NCBI GenBank assembly: GCA_039819085.1
Contig: JBCBSQ010000012.1
Coordinates: 1-64,000, forward strand
Source of the DNA: MED-G105 sp039819085
GTDB lineage: Bacteria; Pseudomonadota; Alphaproteobacteria; Caulobacterales; Parvularculaceae
Direction: 5' to 3'
Length of the DNA stretch: 64,000 bases
Shown in pieces: positions 1 through 9,415 of the stretch. A model generated the notes under the pieces. The model worked only from the letters and a program-made list of their open reading frames with translations, had not been told where the DNA came from and made no database searches. The stretch's first letter is position 1. Each line of letters begins with the position of its first letter. Both the position numbers and the translations under genes were made by a program.

Positions 1-1376
1 TCGGCGAGCGCTTCCGGCTCCGGCATCAGCGCATAGAGATATTGCGGCTGCACCCCGAAGAAGATGCACAGGAAAGCCGCTACGCCCATGGCGATCAGCA
101 TATGCGTCGGCGCTTCTTGCGGACGCTTGCCGCTGTCATGGGCGAAGAAGGTAAAGAACGGGATCTTGATGCCGGCGTGCTCCAGGACCCCGGCGCTTGC
201 GAAGAGAAGCACGAGCCAAATCCAGAAGAAGTGCGCTTCCGCCGCCGCGTCGATAATGAGGCCTTTGGCGACGAAACCAAGCGTGCCGGGGAAGGCCGAG
301 ATCGACAGGGCGCCGACAATGCACAGGCCCATGGTCAGCGGCATGGTGCGGTAAAGCCCGCCAAGCTCCGTCGCCATCGACGTGCCGGTGCGGAAGACCG
401 CCGCGCCGAGCGCCATCATCAGGAGCCCTTCAAAGATGATGTTGCCGAAGGCGTAGCCCGCCGCGCCGTTGATCGTGCCGAAGCCGATGGCGCAGACCAT
501 GAACCCGACCTGGTTGTTGATCGAGTAGCAAAGGACCTTCCTCAGATCGTTTTCGATCAGGGCGAAGAAGATCGGGAAGATCGTCATCACCGCGCCGATG
601 TAGATGAGGGCCGGCTCGGCCGCGAACCCGCGCGCCAGAGACGCGACGGCGAGCTTGGTCGTGAAAATCGAGAGGACGATGGTGCCGGTGAGGGTCGATT
701 TCGGATAGGCGTCCTGCACCCAGTTGTGCAGGAGCGGGAACGCCGCTTTGACGCCGAAGGCGATGAAGAGCGCGAGGCCCGACGCCTTGATGGCGCCGGT
801 TTCATCGCGCAGGCCAATCTCGTTGAAGGCGAGCGAGCCGGTCTCGCGATATGTAAGAACGACGCCGGCGAGCAAGAGCGTGCCGGAGAACACCTGGATG
901 ACGAGATAGCGCATGCCGGAGAGGAACGTCGATCGCGTGCCGGGCGCCCAAATGAGGAATACGGACGTAATCGCCGCAACCTCCCACCACACGAATAGGG
1001 TGACGAGATCGCCGGAGGTGACGCCGCCAAGCGCGGCGGCGGGATAGGCGAGGGTCGCGAAGTCCTGCGACCGGTCGCGCACATGCCAGCCATAAATGAT
1101 GAGGAGCGCCGCCGCGATGTGGAAGACAACGGCGAAGATGCGCGCCAATGGATCGATGCGGAGCATCGTCACCGGCTCGCCGAAGATGACGAGATCGCCC
1201 CACGTCCCGAGACCGAGCCGCGACAACTGAAACGCCGAAATCGCGACGACGGCGAGCATCAGGGGGCGGCGGAACTGCGCCTGCTCATTCGGCACGAGCG
1301 CGATGAGCGCCGCCCCGATGCTCATGATCACCGCCGGGTTGATGGCGAGAGCCGCGAAGAGGTCAGAAGCGCCCAT
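1..1376 (-). CDS. NuoL/MrpD-like proton antiporter subunit, C-terminus cut by window edge
   Basis: About 458 residues are visible, running off the left edge with no stop codon. It is a multi-helix membrane protein of the proton-conducting family shared by complex I (NuoL/M/N) and Mrp antiporters. The family charge motifs are present: a glutamate in FVWWEVAAITS, a lysine in VKAAFPLLHNWVQDAYP and a lysine in the ENDLRKVLCYS loop. The ATG at 1376 lies 2 bases after the stop of the upstream small protein, so it is the distal gene of the leftward Mrp operon. It is the third NuoL/M/N-like subunit here and may supply the function of the MrpA N-terminal domain. That role is inferred; the family assignment is firm. 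Confidence 0.85.
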   Translation of the reverse strand, partial: MGASDLFAALAINPAVIMSIGAALIALVPNEQAQFRRPLMLAVVAISAFQLSRLGLGTWGDLVIFGEPVTMLRIDPLARIFAVVFHIAAALLIIYGWHVRDRSQDFATLAYPAAALGGVTSGDLVTLFVWWEVAAITSVFLIWAPGTRSTFLSGMRYLVIQVFSGTLLLAGVVLTYRETGSLAFNEIGLRDETGAIKASGLALFIAFGVKAAFPLLHNWVQDAYPKSTLTGTIVLSIFTTKLAVASLARGFAAEPALIYIGAVMTIFPIFFALIENDLRKVLCYSINNQVGFMVCAIGFGTINGAAGYAFGNIIFEGLLMMALGAAVFRTGTSMATELGGLYRTMPLTMGLCIVGALSISAFPGTLGFVAKGLIIDAAAEAHFFWIWLVLLFASAGVLEHAGIKIPFFTFFAHDSGKRPQEAPTHMLIAMGVAAFLCIFFGVQPQYLYALMPEPEALA

Positions 1377-1378
1377 GG

Positions 1379-1657
1379 CTATTCGCGCTCCTCGTAATAG
1401 TCCGGCGCCCGGCCGACGAGCTTGCGCAAGTGCTGGCCGGCGAGGACGATGAACATGAAGGCCGCGAAGCCCCAGAACGCGAAGAAGACCGGGATTTTCT
1501 CAATGTCGAAATGCGGGTGCTTCTTCTGCCAGTCGGGAACAAACCCGGCGAGCGCGGCGAGAACGCCGAAGGCGATCAGTCCCCGGAAGAACCATTTCTG
1601 GAACGCGGGCCGGTCCGCCCAGCCGGGGTCTTCGGTTTGTTGATCGTGATCCGCCAT
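1379..1657 (-). CDS. Small two-helix membrane protein of the antiporter operon
   Basis: A 92-residue protein. The N-terminus is hydrophilic, with two predicted membrane helices at about residues 24-41 and 57-73, a charged loop between them (WQKKHPHFDIEK) and an acidic tail ending YYEERE. The ATG at 1657 is chosen because the gene then starts 8 bases after the methyltransferase stop; a longer open frame upstream only reads through that gene. It ends 2 bases before the next antiporter subunit, so it is almost certainly co-transcribed. I do not recognise the family. Its place suggests an accessory or assembly subunit of the complex, which is inference. Confidence 0.7.
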   Translation of the reverse strand: MADHDQQTEDPGWADRPAFQKWFFRGLIAFGVLAALAGFVPDWQKKHPHFDIEKIPVFFAFWGFAAFMFIVLAGQHLRKLVGRAPDYYEERE

Positions 1658-1665
1658 CGCCCCGC

Positions 1666-2633
1666 CTATTCCTTCACCGTCAACAAGACCGCGACGCTGT
1701 CGTACTTGTACCGCTTCGGCGCAAACGCCGTCATCGCCAAAAGCCACATGTAGTAAGGAATGCCCCATTCCTTGAGCGTTCCCGCGCCTGTCTTCCCGCG
1801 ATAAAACGCGCGCATCTCATCGCCGAACGTGTGCCAGCCAGGCGTGAACTGGCGCATATATCCGAGATGCGTTCGGGAGAGGACTTCAAGTCCCGCCTCC
1901 GTCGCCAGGGCTTCGAGGTGATCGCCATTCAGGAAGTGCACATGGCGCGGCACGCCGAGGTGCGGCCAGGCCAGTTTCGCTGACCGGAAGTCGACGCAAT
2001 CCGCATTCGGAACTTCGATATAGGCGATCCCTCCGGGCTTCAGGAAACGCCGGACCGTGCGCATCGCCTTTGCGGGATCGACGCAGTGCTCAAGCACATG
2101 GCTCATGACGACGCCATCGAACGTTCGGCCATCATAGAAGGACGGGGGATCCTCCGCGGTTCCGCGGTGAACGGTCGCGGGAAAATCCGGATCCGCGGCC
2201 ATGGCGTCGGGGTCGGGCTCAATGCCGTACGCCTCAAATCCGTGTTCCGACAAAGCGACGAGATTGTCGCCATGCCCGCAGCCGATTTCGAGAACGTCGG
2301 CGCCGCCGCGCCGCTTCAGTTCGTCCGCAATCAGTGTTTTTCTATTCTTGACGCCTGTGTCGACGGTCTTGGCGAACCGCGCCATCGCCCGCCAGGGCAG
2401 GGACGGCGGCCCGCTCTTCGCTTTATTCGACCGTTCCTGGGTGTAGTAGCCCTCAATCATGTAGTGGTCGTCGAGGACGGCTTGCTGAGGTATCGGGTCA
2501 ATCCGTCCGTACCCGTCTTTCGGGCATCGGCGAAGATTGAAGGAGATGTCCGCGTCGGGCTTTCGCCAGTCGCCGGGCGCCTTGAACCAGTCGACGAGCG
2601 GGCCGCCGCAGATGATGCAGACGCCGTCGGGCA

Positions 2634-2634
<1 letters not shown>
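1666..2634 (-). CDS. Class I SAM-dependent methyltransferase with N-terminal cysteine motif
   Basis: A 322-residue protein. The N-terminus has a CxxC motif (VCIICGG) and a later cysteine (RRCPKDGYGR), like the small metal-binding segment before many Methyltransf_11/12-type enzymes. The SAM-binding glycine motif follows (VLEIGCGHGDN, about residue 115), then the acidic strand end (GIEPD) and the post-II/III motifs (VVMSHVLEHC, LKPGGIAYIEVP). The start at 2634 gives a one-base TGATG overlap with the upstream subunit, implying coupled translation. The substrate is unknown. A methyltransferase in the middle of a cation antiporter operon is unusual; it might modify a subunit, a lipid or an unrelated small molecule. 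Confidence 0.85.
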
Positions 2635-4172
<1,538 letters not shown>

Positions 4173-4215
4173 GCTGCGCCTCCCGCCAACAACGGGCGGA
4201 CGCCGATAGCAATCC

Positions 4216-4307
4216 CGTCATCCCGGAAACGCCGCCAGGCTGTATCCGGGATCTCGCGACATGCCGGATGGGGATCCCGGCTCTCCCGCTGGTCGGCCGG
4301 GATGACG
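4216..4307. repeat. Dispersed palindromic (REP/RPE-like) intergenic element
   Basis: A 92-base element with inverted ends: CGTCATCCCGG at 4216-4226 and its exact complement CCGGGATGACG at 4297-4307. Internal shorter palindromes (ATCCGGGATC, GGATCCCGG) would let it fold into a branched hairpin. It fills the only non-coding gap in the antiporter operon. Elements with GTCATCCCGG ends are scattered through many alphaproteobacterial genomes. Only one copy was noticed in this window, so the dispersed nature is from general knowledge. In the RNA it could act as an attenuator or RNase barrier between upstream and downstream genes. Confidence 0.7.
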
Positions 4308-4332
4308 AAACGCCTGATCATCAACCGACCCA

Positions 4333-5847
4333 TCACTGACCGCCCCCGACAAGAGCGTTCGCTGCGCGGCCGGCGAGCCCCGCCGTCACATCGGTCCGAA
4401 GGCCGAAATAAACGTTGGCGGCGACGAGGAGCCACATGGGGATCAGCATGGAGAGCGGCGCCTCGCGCACCTGTTCGCCATTGGCGTCGGCGGAGAGCGG
4501 TCCGTCGACAGGCGGCTCCCGCAACAGGATCAACTCCACGACGCGGCCCACATAGACGACGGCGATCAGCGAGGAGGCGACGATGAGAAACGCAGCCCAC
4601 GGGCGCCCGACATCGAACGCGGCCTGAAGCAAGTACCATTTCGACACGAAACCGACCGTCAGCGGCACGCCGACGAGCGACAGCCCGGCGAAGATGAACG
4701 CCGCGGCCGTAAACGGCATCCGCTTGGTGAGCCCGTGGAACCCGGCGCAGCTGTGCACGCCAAGGCGCAGCATCACGCACGCCACCGACATGAAGAGCGC
4801 GGCCTTCATGAGACCGTGGTTGAAGAGATGGATGAGGCTCGCCTGCACGCCCGCTTCGGTGCCGAAGCTCAGGCCAAGGAGCATGTAGCCGATCTGGCCG
4901 ACCGATGAATAGGCGAGCATCCGCTTCACGCTCGACTGGAAGACGGCGACGAGCGACCCGAAAAACATGCCGGCGAGCGCGACCGTTGTCAGGATGTAGG
5001 TCAGCATCGCCTGGATGAACTCAAAATCCGTCCCGAACACTGTGAAGGTGAACCGGATGAGGACGTAGACCGCCGCCTTGGTCGAGGCCGCGGCGATGAA
5101 CGCCGAGACCGCCGACGGGGCGTAGGTGTAGGCGTTCGGCATCCAGAGATGCGTCGGGAAGGCGGCTGCCTTCAGCCCCATGCCGACGACGATGAAGGCG
5201 AATGACGCCTCCACCATGGAGTTTGACGCCCCCTGGCTCAGCTGGACCCTGATGTCGGCCATGTTGAGGGTGCCGGTCGCCTGATAGATGAGCCCGAGGC
5301 CGATGACGAAGAAGGTCGCGCCAAGCGTGCCCATCACGAGATAATTGTACGCCGCCGTCAGCGCCCGCCGGTCGACGCGCGCGCCGAGCGCGACCATGGC
5401 GTAGGTCGACAGCGAGGAAATCTCCAGGAAGACGAAGACGTTGAACGCATCGCCCGTCACGACGACGCCCAGGAGCCCCAGCATGCAGATCTGGAACGCG
5501 CAATAGAAAGCGGGGAGCTGGCGTTCGTCAATTTCCGTACGGATGCTCTCATAGGAAAACGGCGCGACCAGCGCCGCCACGGCCGAGATGAGCAGCATCA
5601 CCAGGGCGTTCGCGAGGTCGACGCGGTACTCGATCCCCAGGGGCGGCGCCCAGTCGCCGAGTTGGTAGGAAATCGGACCAGCATCGGCGACCTGCGCCAG
5701 CAACATCGCGCAGAAGAGGAAGCTGAGCCCCGTCACCGCCATCGCCCAGACATGGGCGGCGCGCCCGTTCGGCATCAGGAGCGTGAACGGCGCGAGGACG
5801 AGCGGCGTGATGATCGGCAGGACAGGAAGCTGCTCGGCGATGTTCAT
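4333..5847 (-). CDS. mrpD: Monovalent cation/H+ antiporter subunit D (MrpD-like)
   Basis: A 504-residue polytopic membrane protein of the NuoM/N-MrpD family. Visible motifs are VFVFLEISSLSTYAMVAL (conserved glutamate), FPTHLWMPNAYTYAPSAVSAF (antiporter signature), AASTKAAVYVLIR (lysine) and HLFNHGLMKAALFM (His and Lys of the half-channel). The start overlaps the stop of the mrpC-like gene by 4 bases (ATGA), so translation is probably coupled. Lying directly after mrpC, it is the best candidate for the canonical MrpD. It would exchange Na+ or another cation for protons across the inner membrane as part of the complex. Confidence 0.9.
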   Translation of the reverse strand: MNIAEQLPVLPIITPLVLAPFTLLMPNGRAAHVWAMAVTGLSFLFCAMLLAQVADAGPISYQLGDWAPPLGIEYRVDLANALVMLLISAVAALVAPFSYESIRTEIDERQLPAFYCAFQICMLGLLGVVVTGDAFNVFVFLEISSLSTYAMVALGARVDRRALTAAYNYLVMGTLGATFFVIGLGLIYQATGTLNMADIRVQLSQGASNSMVEASFAFIVVGMGLKAAAFPTHLWMPNAYTYAPSAVSAFIAAASTKAAVYVLIRFTFTVFGTDFEFIQAMLTYILTTVALAGMFFGSLVAVFQSSVKRMLAYSSVGQIGYMLLGLSFGTEAGVQASLIHLFNHGLMKAALFMSVACVMLRLGVHSCAGFHGLTKRMPFTAAAFIFAGLSLVGVPLTVGFVSKWYLLQAAFDVGRPWAAFLIVASSLIAVVYVGRVVELILLREPPVDGPLSADANGEQVREAPLSMLIPMWLLVAANVYFGLRTDVTAGLAGRAANALVGGGQ

Positions 5848-6782
5848 GCCGCGCCTCCTTCCTCGCCAGCGCCCGCGCGTCGAAAGCCAAACCGGTCGCC
5901 GGCGAGCTTCCGTCCGCGGCCGTTCGGGTCGCTTTGGCCGGACGCGCTTTGTTGGGATACGGATGACGCCCCGCCAACGCCTGCTTGCGCCTCCGCGCGC
6001 TCGCGCGGATCGGCGACGCCGAATTCGGAGATATTGTCAGCGGCTTCCAGTTCGTCTTCCTCGATCGTGCCGTAGGCTTCGCGAATCCTGACCGCAAGCG
6101 CGAGACCAACGGCCGTCGTCGCGATGCCAACGACAATGGCGGTGAGGATCAGAACATGCGGCAGGGGGTTGGAGTAGATCGGCTCAACGAAATCAACGGC
6201 CGAGCCGTACGCGTCCCCTCCATGGGATTCGGCGCCATGAGGCTCGGCGGTCTTCGCTTCGCCGGCGGCGTCCGCGTGGAGCGCATTCGCCGCGCCGCCA
6301 TGCAGGTCCGCGGTCGCCGCATGGCCGATCGCGTCGCCGTCAGTTGCGGTGAGCGCGCCGGCGGCGTTCGCGTCTCCGGCGTGAAGGTCGCTCGCCTCGA
6401 CGGGTTCCGGGGCGCTTTCCGGCGATGCGTGGCCTGCGTCGGGGTCATGGCCGCCGGCTTTCGTCTCGCCGTGGCCGCCGGCATGCCCGGCCGCCCCGTG
6501 GCCGTCTCCTGCGTGGCCTTCCCCGCCATGCCCATCGCCCCCATGACCGTCATCATGATCCATGCGGCGGTACATATCGCCCGGCAGGTAAATCGGCGCG
6601 GTGCCGCCGGCGATCTTGCCGATGGAGATGTAGTAGATGAAGACCGAGGTCTGGAAGATGTTCAGGCCAATGATCTTTTTGACGAGGTTCCCGCGCGCGA
6701 TCACCGTATAAAGCCCGATCATCATCAGGACGATGAAGATCCAGTAATTGTATCGCTCGATGACGAACTGAAAGGGATCCAT
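5844..6782 (-). CDS. mrpC: MrpC-like (NuoK-type) subunit with large His-rich insert
   Basis: A 312-residue protein, far longer than the roughly 110 residues usual for MrpC/NuoK. Residues about 14-30 and 36-55 form two membrane helices (VIARGNLVKKIIGLNIFQTS is typical of the family) and the third helix lies at about 208-231 (PLPHVLILTAIVVGIATTAVGL). Between helices 2 and 3, residues 74-192 are a low-complexity Gly/Ala/Asp stretch carrying 15 histidines, starting with repeats such as GHGGDGHGGEGH. By NuoK topology this loop faces the periplasm. The C-terminal tail of about 80 residues is also extended and charged. Metal binding or pH sensing by the insert is inference. The family call rests on the helices and the position between mrpB and mrpD. 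Confidence 0.88.
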   Translation of the reverse strand: MDPFQFVIERYNYWIFIVLMMIGLYTVIARGNLVKKIIGLNIFQTSVFIYYISIGKIAGGTAPIYLPGDMYRRMDHDDGHGGDGHGGEGHAGDGHGAAGHAGGHGETKAGGHDPDAGHASPESAPEPVEASDLHAGDANAAGALTATDGDAIGHAATADLHGGAANALHADAAGEAKTAEPHGAESHGGDAYGSAVDFVEPIYSNPLPHVLILTAIVVGIATTAVGLALAVRIREAYGTIEEDELEAADNISEFGVADPRERAEAQAGVGGASSVSQQSASGQSDPNGRGRKLAGDRFGFRRAGAGEEGGAA

Positions 6783-6787
6783 GCCGC

Positions 6788-7234
6788 CTACCAGTCCTCG
6801 TCGCGGATTTCCGGCTCGCGGCCGGCGAAGTGATAGAAGATCGTCAGCATGGTCGCGGCGACCGCCATCCCGACGCCGAACTCGACCGCGATAATGCCGT
6901 AGTGCTGCCCTGCGTGGTGGGTCGATTCCGGAACGATCGCGTCATAGGCGAGGAGGTTCCGCCCCAGGAGCATTGTGAGCGCCCCGGTGCCCGCGTAAAG
7001 AAAAACGCCGACGGCCATCATCACCGTCAGCGCGCCCTGCGGCAGCGCCTTGCGCGTCGCGCCGACGCCGTAGATGAGCCCGTGGAGAATGAACGCGACG
7101 GCGAAGATGACGCCCGCCTGAAAGCCGCCGCCGGGCCCGTAATCGCCGTGGAACTGCACATAAAATGCGAACAGGATGATGGGCGCGAACAGCACCTTCA
7201 TCATGACCCGGAGGATAAGATGTTCGTCCCGCAT
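6788..7234 (-). CDS. mrpB: Na+/H+ antiporter subunit MrpB (MnhB domain)
   Basis: A 148-residue membrane protein with the MnhB signature HGDYGPGGGFQAGV at about residues 29-42 and about four membrane helices. The ATG at 7234 (MRDEHLILRV) is preferred over longer frames because it begins at the conserved N-terminus and lies 19 bases after the upstream stop. It ends 5 bases before mrpC. MrpB is an integral inner-membrane subunit needed for assembly of the Mrp complex; no catalytic residues are known. Confidence 0.93.
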   Translation of the reverse strand: MRDEHLILRVMMKVLFAPIILFAFYVQFHGDYGPGGGFQAGVIFAVAFILHGLIYGVGATRKALPQGALTVMMAVGVFLYAGTGALTMLLGRNLLAYDAIVPESTHHAGQHYGIIAVEFGVGMAVAATMLTIFYHFAGREPEIRDEDW

Positions 7235-7253
7235 GACGCGCCCCGTTCGCCCT

Positions 7254-7889
7254 CTACGCGTCCTGCTTGCCGGCGTCGCCGCCGGTCTCGGCGTCAGGCG
7301 CCGCATCTGGATCGCTGACCGCTCGGCCGCCCCTCGGACTGCCGACGCCAAGAAGCAGCATCACCGCGACCCCTGCGGTGAAGACGACGAGCGTCTCGCC
7401 GAGCGTGTCGAAGCCGCGATAACTCGCCAGCACCGCGGTGACGATATTCGGCACGGCGATGTCGTTCGGCGTACGCTCGACATAGTCCTTGCCCACATAA
7501 GCGTTCGCCGGCGCGTCCGGATCGCCGAAGGCCGGCATGTCGATCGACGCATAGAAAAGCGCCGCGCCGACGATCAGGACCGCGATCAATCCGACCGGCG
7601 CGCGGCCCATCTTCAGCGGCTTTTCGCGCCGCGCCGTCAGGAGCATCGCCGACAGCATGAGAACGGTGGAGATGCCCGCCCCGACGGCCGCCTCGGTGAA
7701 CGCGACGTCGACCGCGTCGAGCGAGACGAAAAACGCCGCTGACAAAAGGGAGTAAATGCCCGACAGCATCACGACGGCGAACAATTGCCGGCTTTGCAGC
7801 ATCTGCCAGGCGACAACGAGCAGGAGCGTCAGAAGCGCCAGATCCACCGCCGCCACGGCGATGATGGAGAAGCCCGGATCGACGCTCAT
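7254..7889 (-). CDS. MbhD/MbhE-like (DUF4040) subunit, equivalent of MrpA C-terminal domain
   Basis: A 211-residue membrane protein. The first 90 residues are an MbhD/DUF4040 domain with the typical DVAFTEAAVGAGIST motif (about residues 61-74). A second part contains YRGFDTLGETLVVF (about 158-171), the signature found at the MrpA C-terminus and in MbhE of membrane-bound hydrogenases. The last 30 residues are hydrophilic. In canonical mrp operons these domains are fused to a NuoL-like N-terminal domain as MrpA; here they stand alone, so MrpA is split. It overlaps mrpG by 4 bases. Confidence 0.88.
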   Translation of the reverse strand: MSVDPGFSIIAVAAVDLALLTLLLVVAWQMLQSRQLFAVVMLSGIYSLLSAAFFVSLDAVDVAFTEAAVGAGISTVLMLSAMLLTARREKPLKMGRAPVGLIAVLIVGAALFYASIDMPAFGDPDAPANAYVGKDYVERTPNDIAVPNIVTAVLASYRGFDTLGETLVVFTAGVAVMLLLGVGSPRGGRAVSDPDAAPDAETGGDAGKQDA

Positions 7890-8218
7890 TCGACGTCTCC
7901 GCGCTCAAGGCTTTCGCCGAGCATGGGACGCACGCCGCCGACCCAGGCCGCGTGCGCGACGGCGTGGGTCGCCACCGGGCTCGTCATGAAAAGAAAGAAG
8001 CTGATGAAGGCGAGCTTGGCGAAGACGAGCCAGGACGGCGCCTGCAGCATCATGCCGAACACGATAAGCTCCGCCCCCGCCGTATCGGTGACGCCCGCGG
8101 CGTGCAGGCGGGTGTAAAAGTCCGGAAAGCGGACGATCCCGATGGCGCCAGTCACGATGGCGATCGCGCCAAGCCCGAAGAGAATGATCGACAGGGCGTC
8201 GCGTACGAATTCAAGCAT
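7886..8218 (-). CDS. mrpG: Na+/H+ antiporter subunit MrpG
   Basis: A 110-residue protein with three membrane helices and the PhaG/MnhG signature RFPDFYTRLHAAGVTDTAG at about residues 30-48. Family size is about 100-120 residues, so it is complete. The start overlaps the mrpF stop by 8 bases and the stop overlaps the next gene by 4. It is a small integral subunit of the Mrp complex in the inner membrane. Confidence 0.94.
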   Translation of the reverse strand: MLEFVRDALSIILFGLGAIAIVTGAIGIVRFPDFYTRLHAAGVTDTAGAELIVFGMMLQAPSWLVFAKLAFISFFLFMTSPVATHAVAHAAWVGGVRPMLGESLERGDVE

Positions 8219-8615
8219 TTGCGCCTCCCTTCGAAGTCGGCCCGGTTTTGGCGCCGCCCCGGCCTGGCGCGCCGCCGCCGCTTGGCGCGCCGCCAGCCAT
8301 CGACGTTTTTTCCGCCACAGGCTCGGCGAACGCGGGCTCGTCGAGCACGTCCATCGCCGCCGTCAGCGTGCGGTACCGGAAGAATTTCAGGATCGCGATC
8401 GTCGCCGCGAAGTTGATCAGCGCATACAGGAGCGCAATGTCGAGGAAGTCCGGCCGGTTCGTCAGGTAGCCGAAGACGCCGAGGAGCACCACCGTCTTGG
8501 TGCCAAACGAGTTGCCCGCGAGCACGCGGTCATAAAGCGTCGGCCCGGCAAAGGCGCGCACCAGCGCAAGCGCCATCGCGATGATGACGGCCGCCGCGGC
8601 GGTTGCGTACATCAT
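8211..8615 (-). CDS. mrpF: Na+/H+ antiporter subunit MrpF
   Basis: A 134-residue protein. Residues 1-90 form the MrpF domain with three helices, the GPTLYDRVLAGNSFGTK motif at about 24-40 and DFLDIALLYALINF at about 56-69. The remaining 45 residues are a Gly/Ala/Lys-rich soluble tail not normally present in MrpF (family length about 90). The tail looks disordered and may be lineage-specific. The start overlaps mrpE by 4 bases and the stop overlaps mrpG by 8. Confidence 0.92.
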   Translation of the reverse strand: MMYATAAAAVIIAMALALVRAFAGPTLYDRVLAGNSFGTKTVVLLGVFGYLTNRPDFLDIALLYALINFAATIAILKFFRYRTLTAAMDVLDEPAFAEPVAEKTSMAGGAPSGGGAPGRGGAKTGPTSKGGANA

Positions 8616-9124
8616 GGCGCGCGCCCCCCGATCTCGCCGTCATAGGCGTCAGGGTTCTCAAGCGCCGCCACACGCCGCCCCATGTCGAGGATCGCTTCTT
8701 CGTCCGCGAGGTCTTCGGTCAGCGCATGCACGACAAAGTAAGACGGCTCCAGATCCACCGTCACGGTGCCGGGCGTCAGCGTCACCGAATTGCAGAACGT
8801 GGCGTAGCCGGCGTTGGTGCGCGTCGGCGTTTTGATCTTCACCACCGTCGGCGAGAGCTTCATGTCGATCGAAAGCGCCCGCCGCGCGACTTCGATGTTC
8901 GATTTGCCGATCTCCGCGGCGAGCCATCCCCAATACAGGAACACCCGCGGCATCAACCCGCTCGGCACGCCCTCGCTGTCGATGACTTCAGAGCGTCGGG
9001 CGAGATAAATCGTCAGCGCCACGGACACGGCGCCGAAAAAGAGCAGGATCGGTTTGTCGAAATAGCCCGACAGGAGGAGCCAGAGGCCGCCAAGCGCGAT
9101 CGCAAGTATCAGAGTGCGCGCCAT
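8612..9124 (-). CDS. mrpE: Na+/H+ antiporter subunit MrpE, first gene of the operon
   Basis: A 170-residue protein with two or three N-terminal membrane helices (residues about 4-20 and 25-40) and a cytoplasmic MNHE domain containing VTLTPGTVTVDLEPSYFVVH, the family signature. The ATG at 9124 (MARTLILAI) is preferred to a frame extending 60 bases further: it starts at the hydrophobic helix and is preceded by GAAGG. Upstream, 9125-9415 holds no gene and should contain the operon promoter, although no clear -35/-10 pair could be picked. MrpE is needed for assembly and full activity of the complex. Confidence 0.92.
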   Translation of the reverse strand: MARTLILAIALGGLWLLLSGYFDKPILLFFGAVSVALTIYLARRSEVIDSEGVPSGLMPRVFLYWGWLAAEIGKSNIEVARRALSIDMKLSPTVVKIKTPTRTNAGYATFCNSVTLTPGTVTVDLEPSYFVVHALTEDLADEEAILDMGRRVAALENPDAYDGEIGGRAP

Positions 9125-9415
9125 CCGCCTTCGTCTCGCCTTCCCCGCTGGTCCCCGGGCCAACCTGCCCGCGGCGGGCCGCAACCTGCACGAAATTCGA
9201 GAGAAATCAACGCGCCGACAGCAGCCAAGATACGCATGGCCGCCGCCGACGCGGTGGGGACTATGCCGAGGGCTTCCTTCGGCGACGCTAAGCGGCTGGG
9301 CTTGATTAGTCGCAACTGGGAAAGAATTTGTCAGGACTCGCCGGGCTGCGGGGCCGTGTTCGCTAGAGGAAGGGCGGCGCGTGAAGGCGACAAACGTCCC
9401 CTTAACGCGGCGATC

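Noticed and set aside
42..998. Long open frame on the plus strand rich in Arg, Glu and Asp
   Set aside because: It is the antisense shadow of the NuoL/MrpD-like subunit, whose minus-strand translation gives a full membrane protein with family motifs. GC-rich DNA creates many such frames (also 13729-14775, 57203-58180 and 33033-33989).
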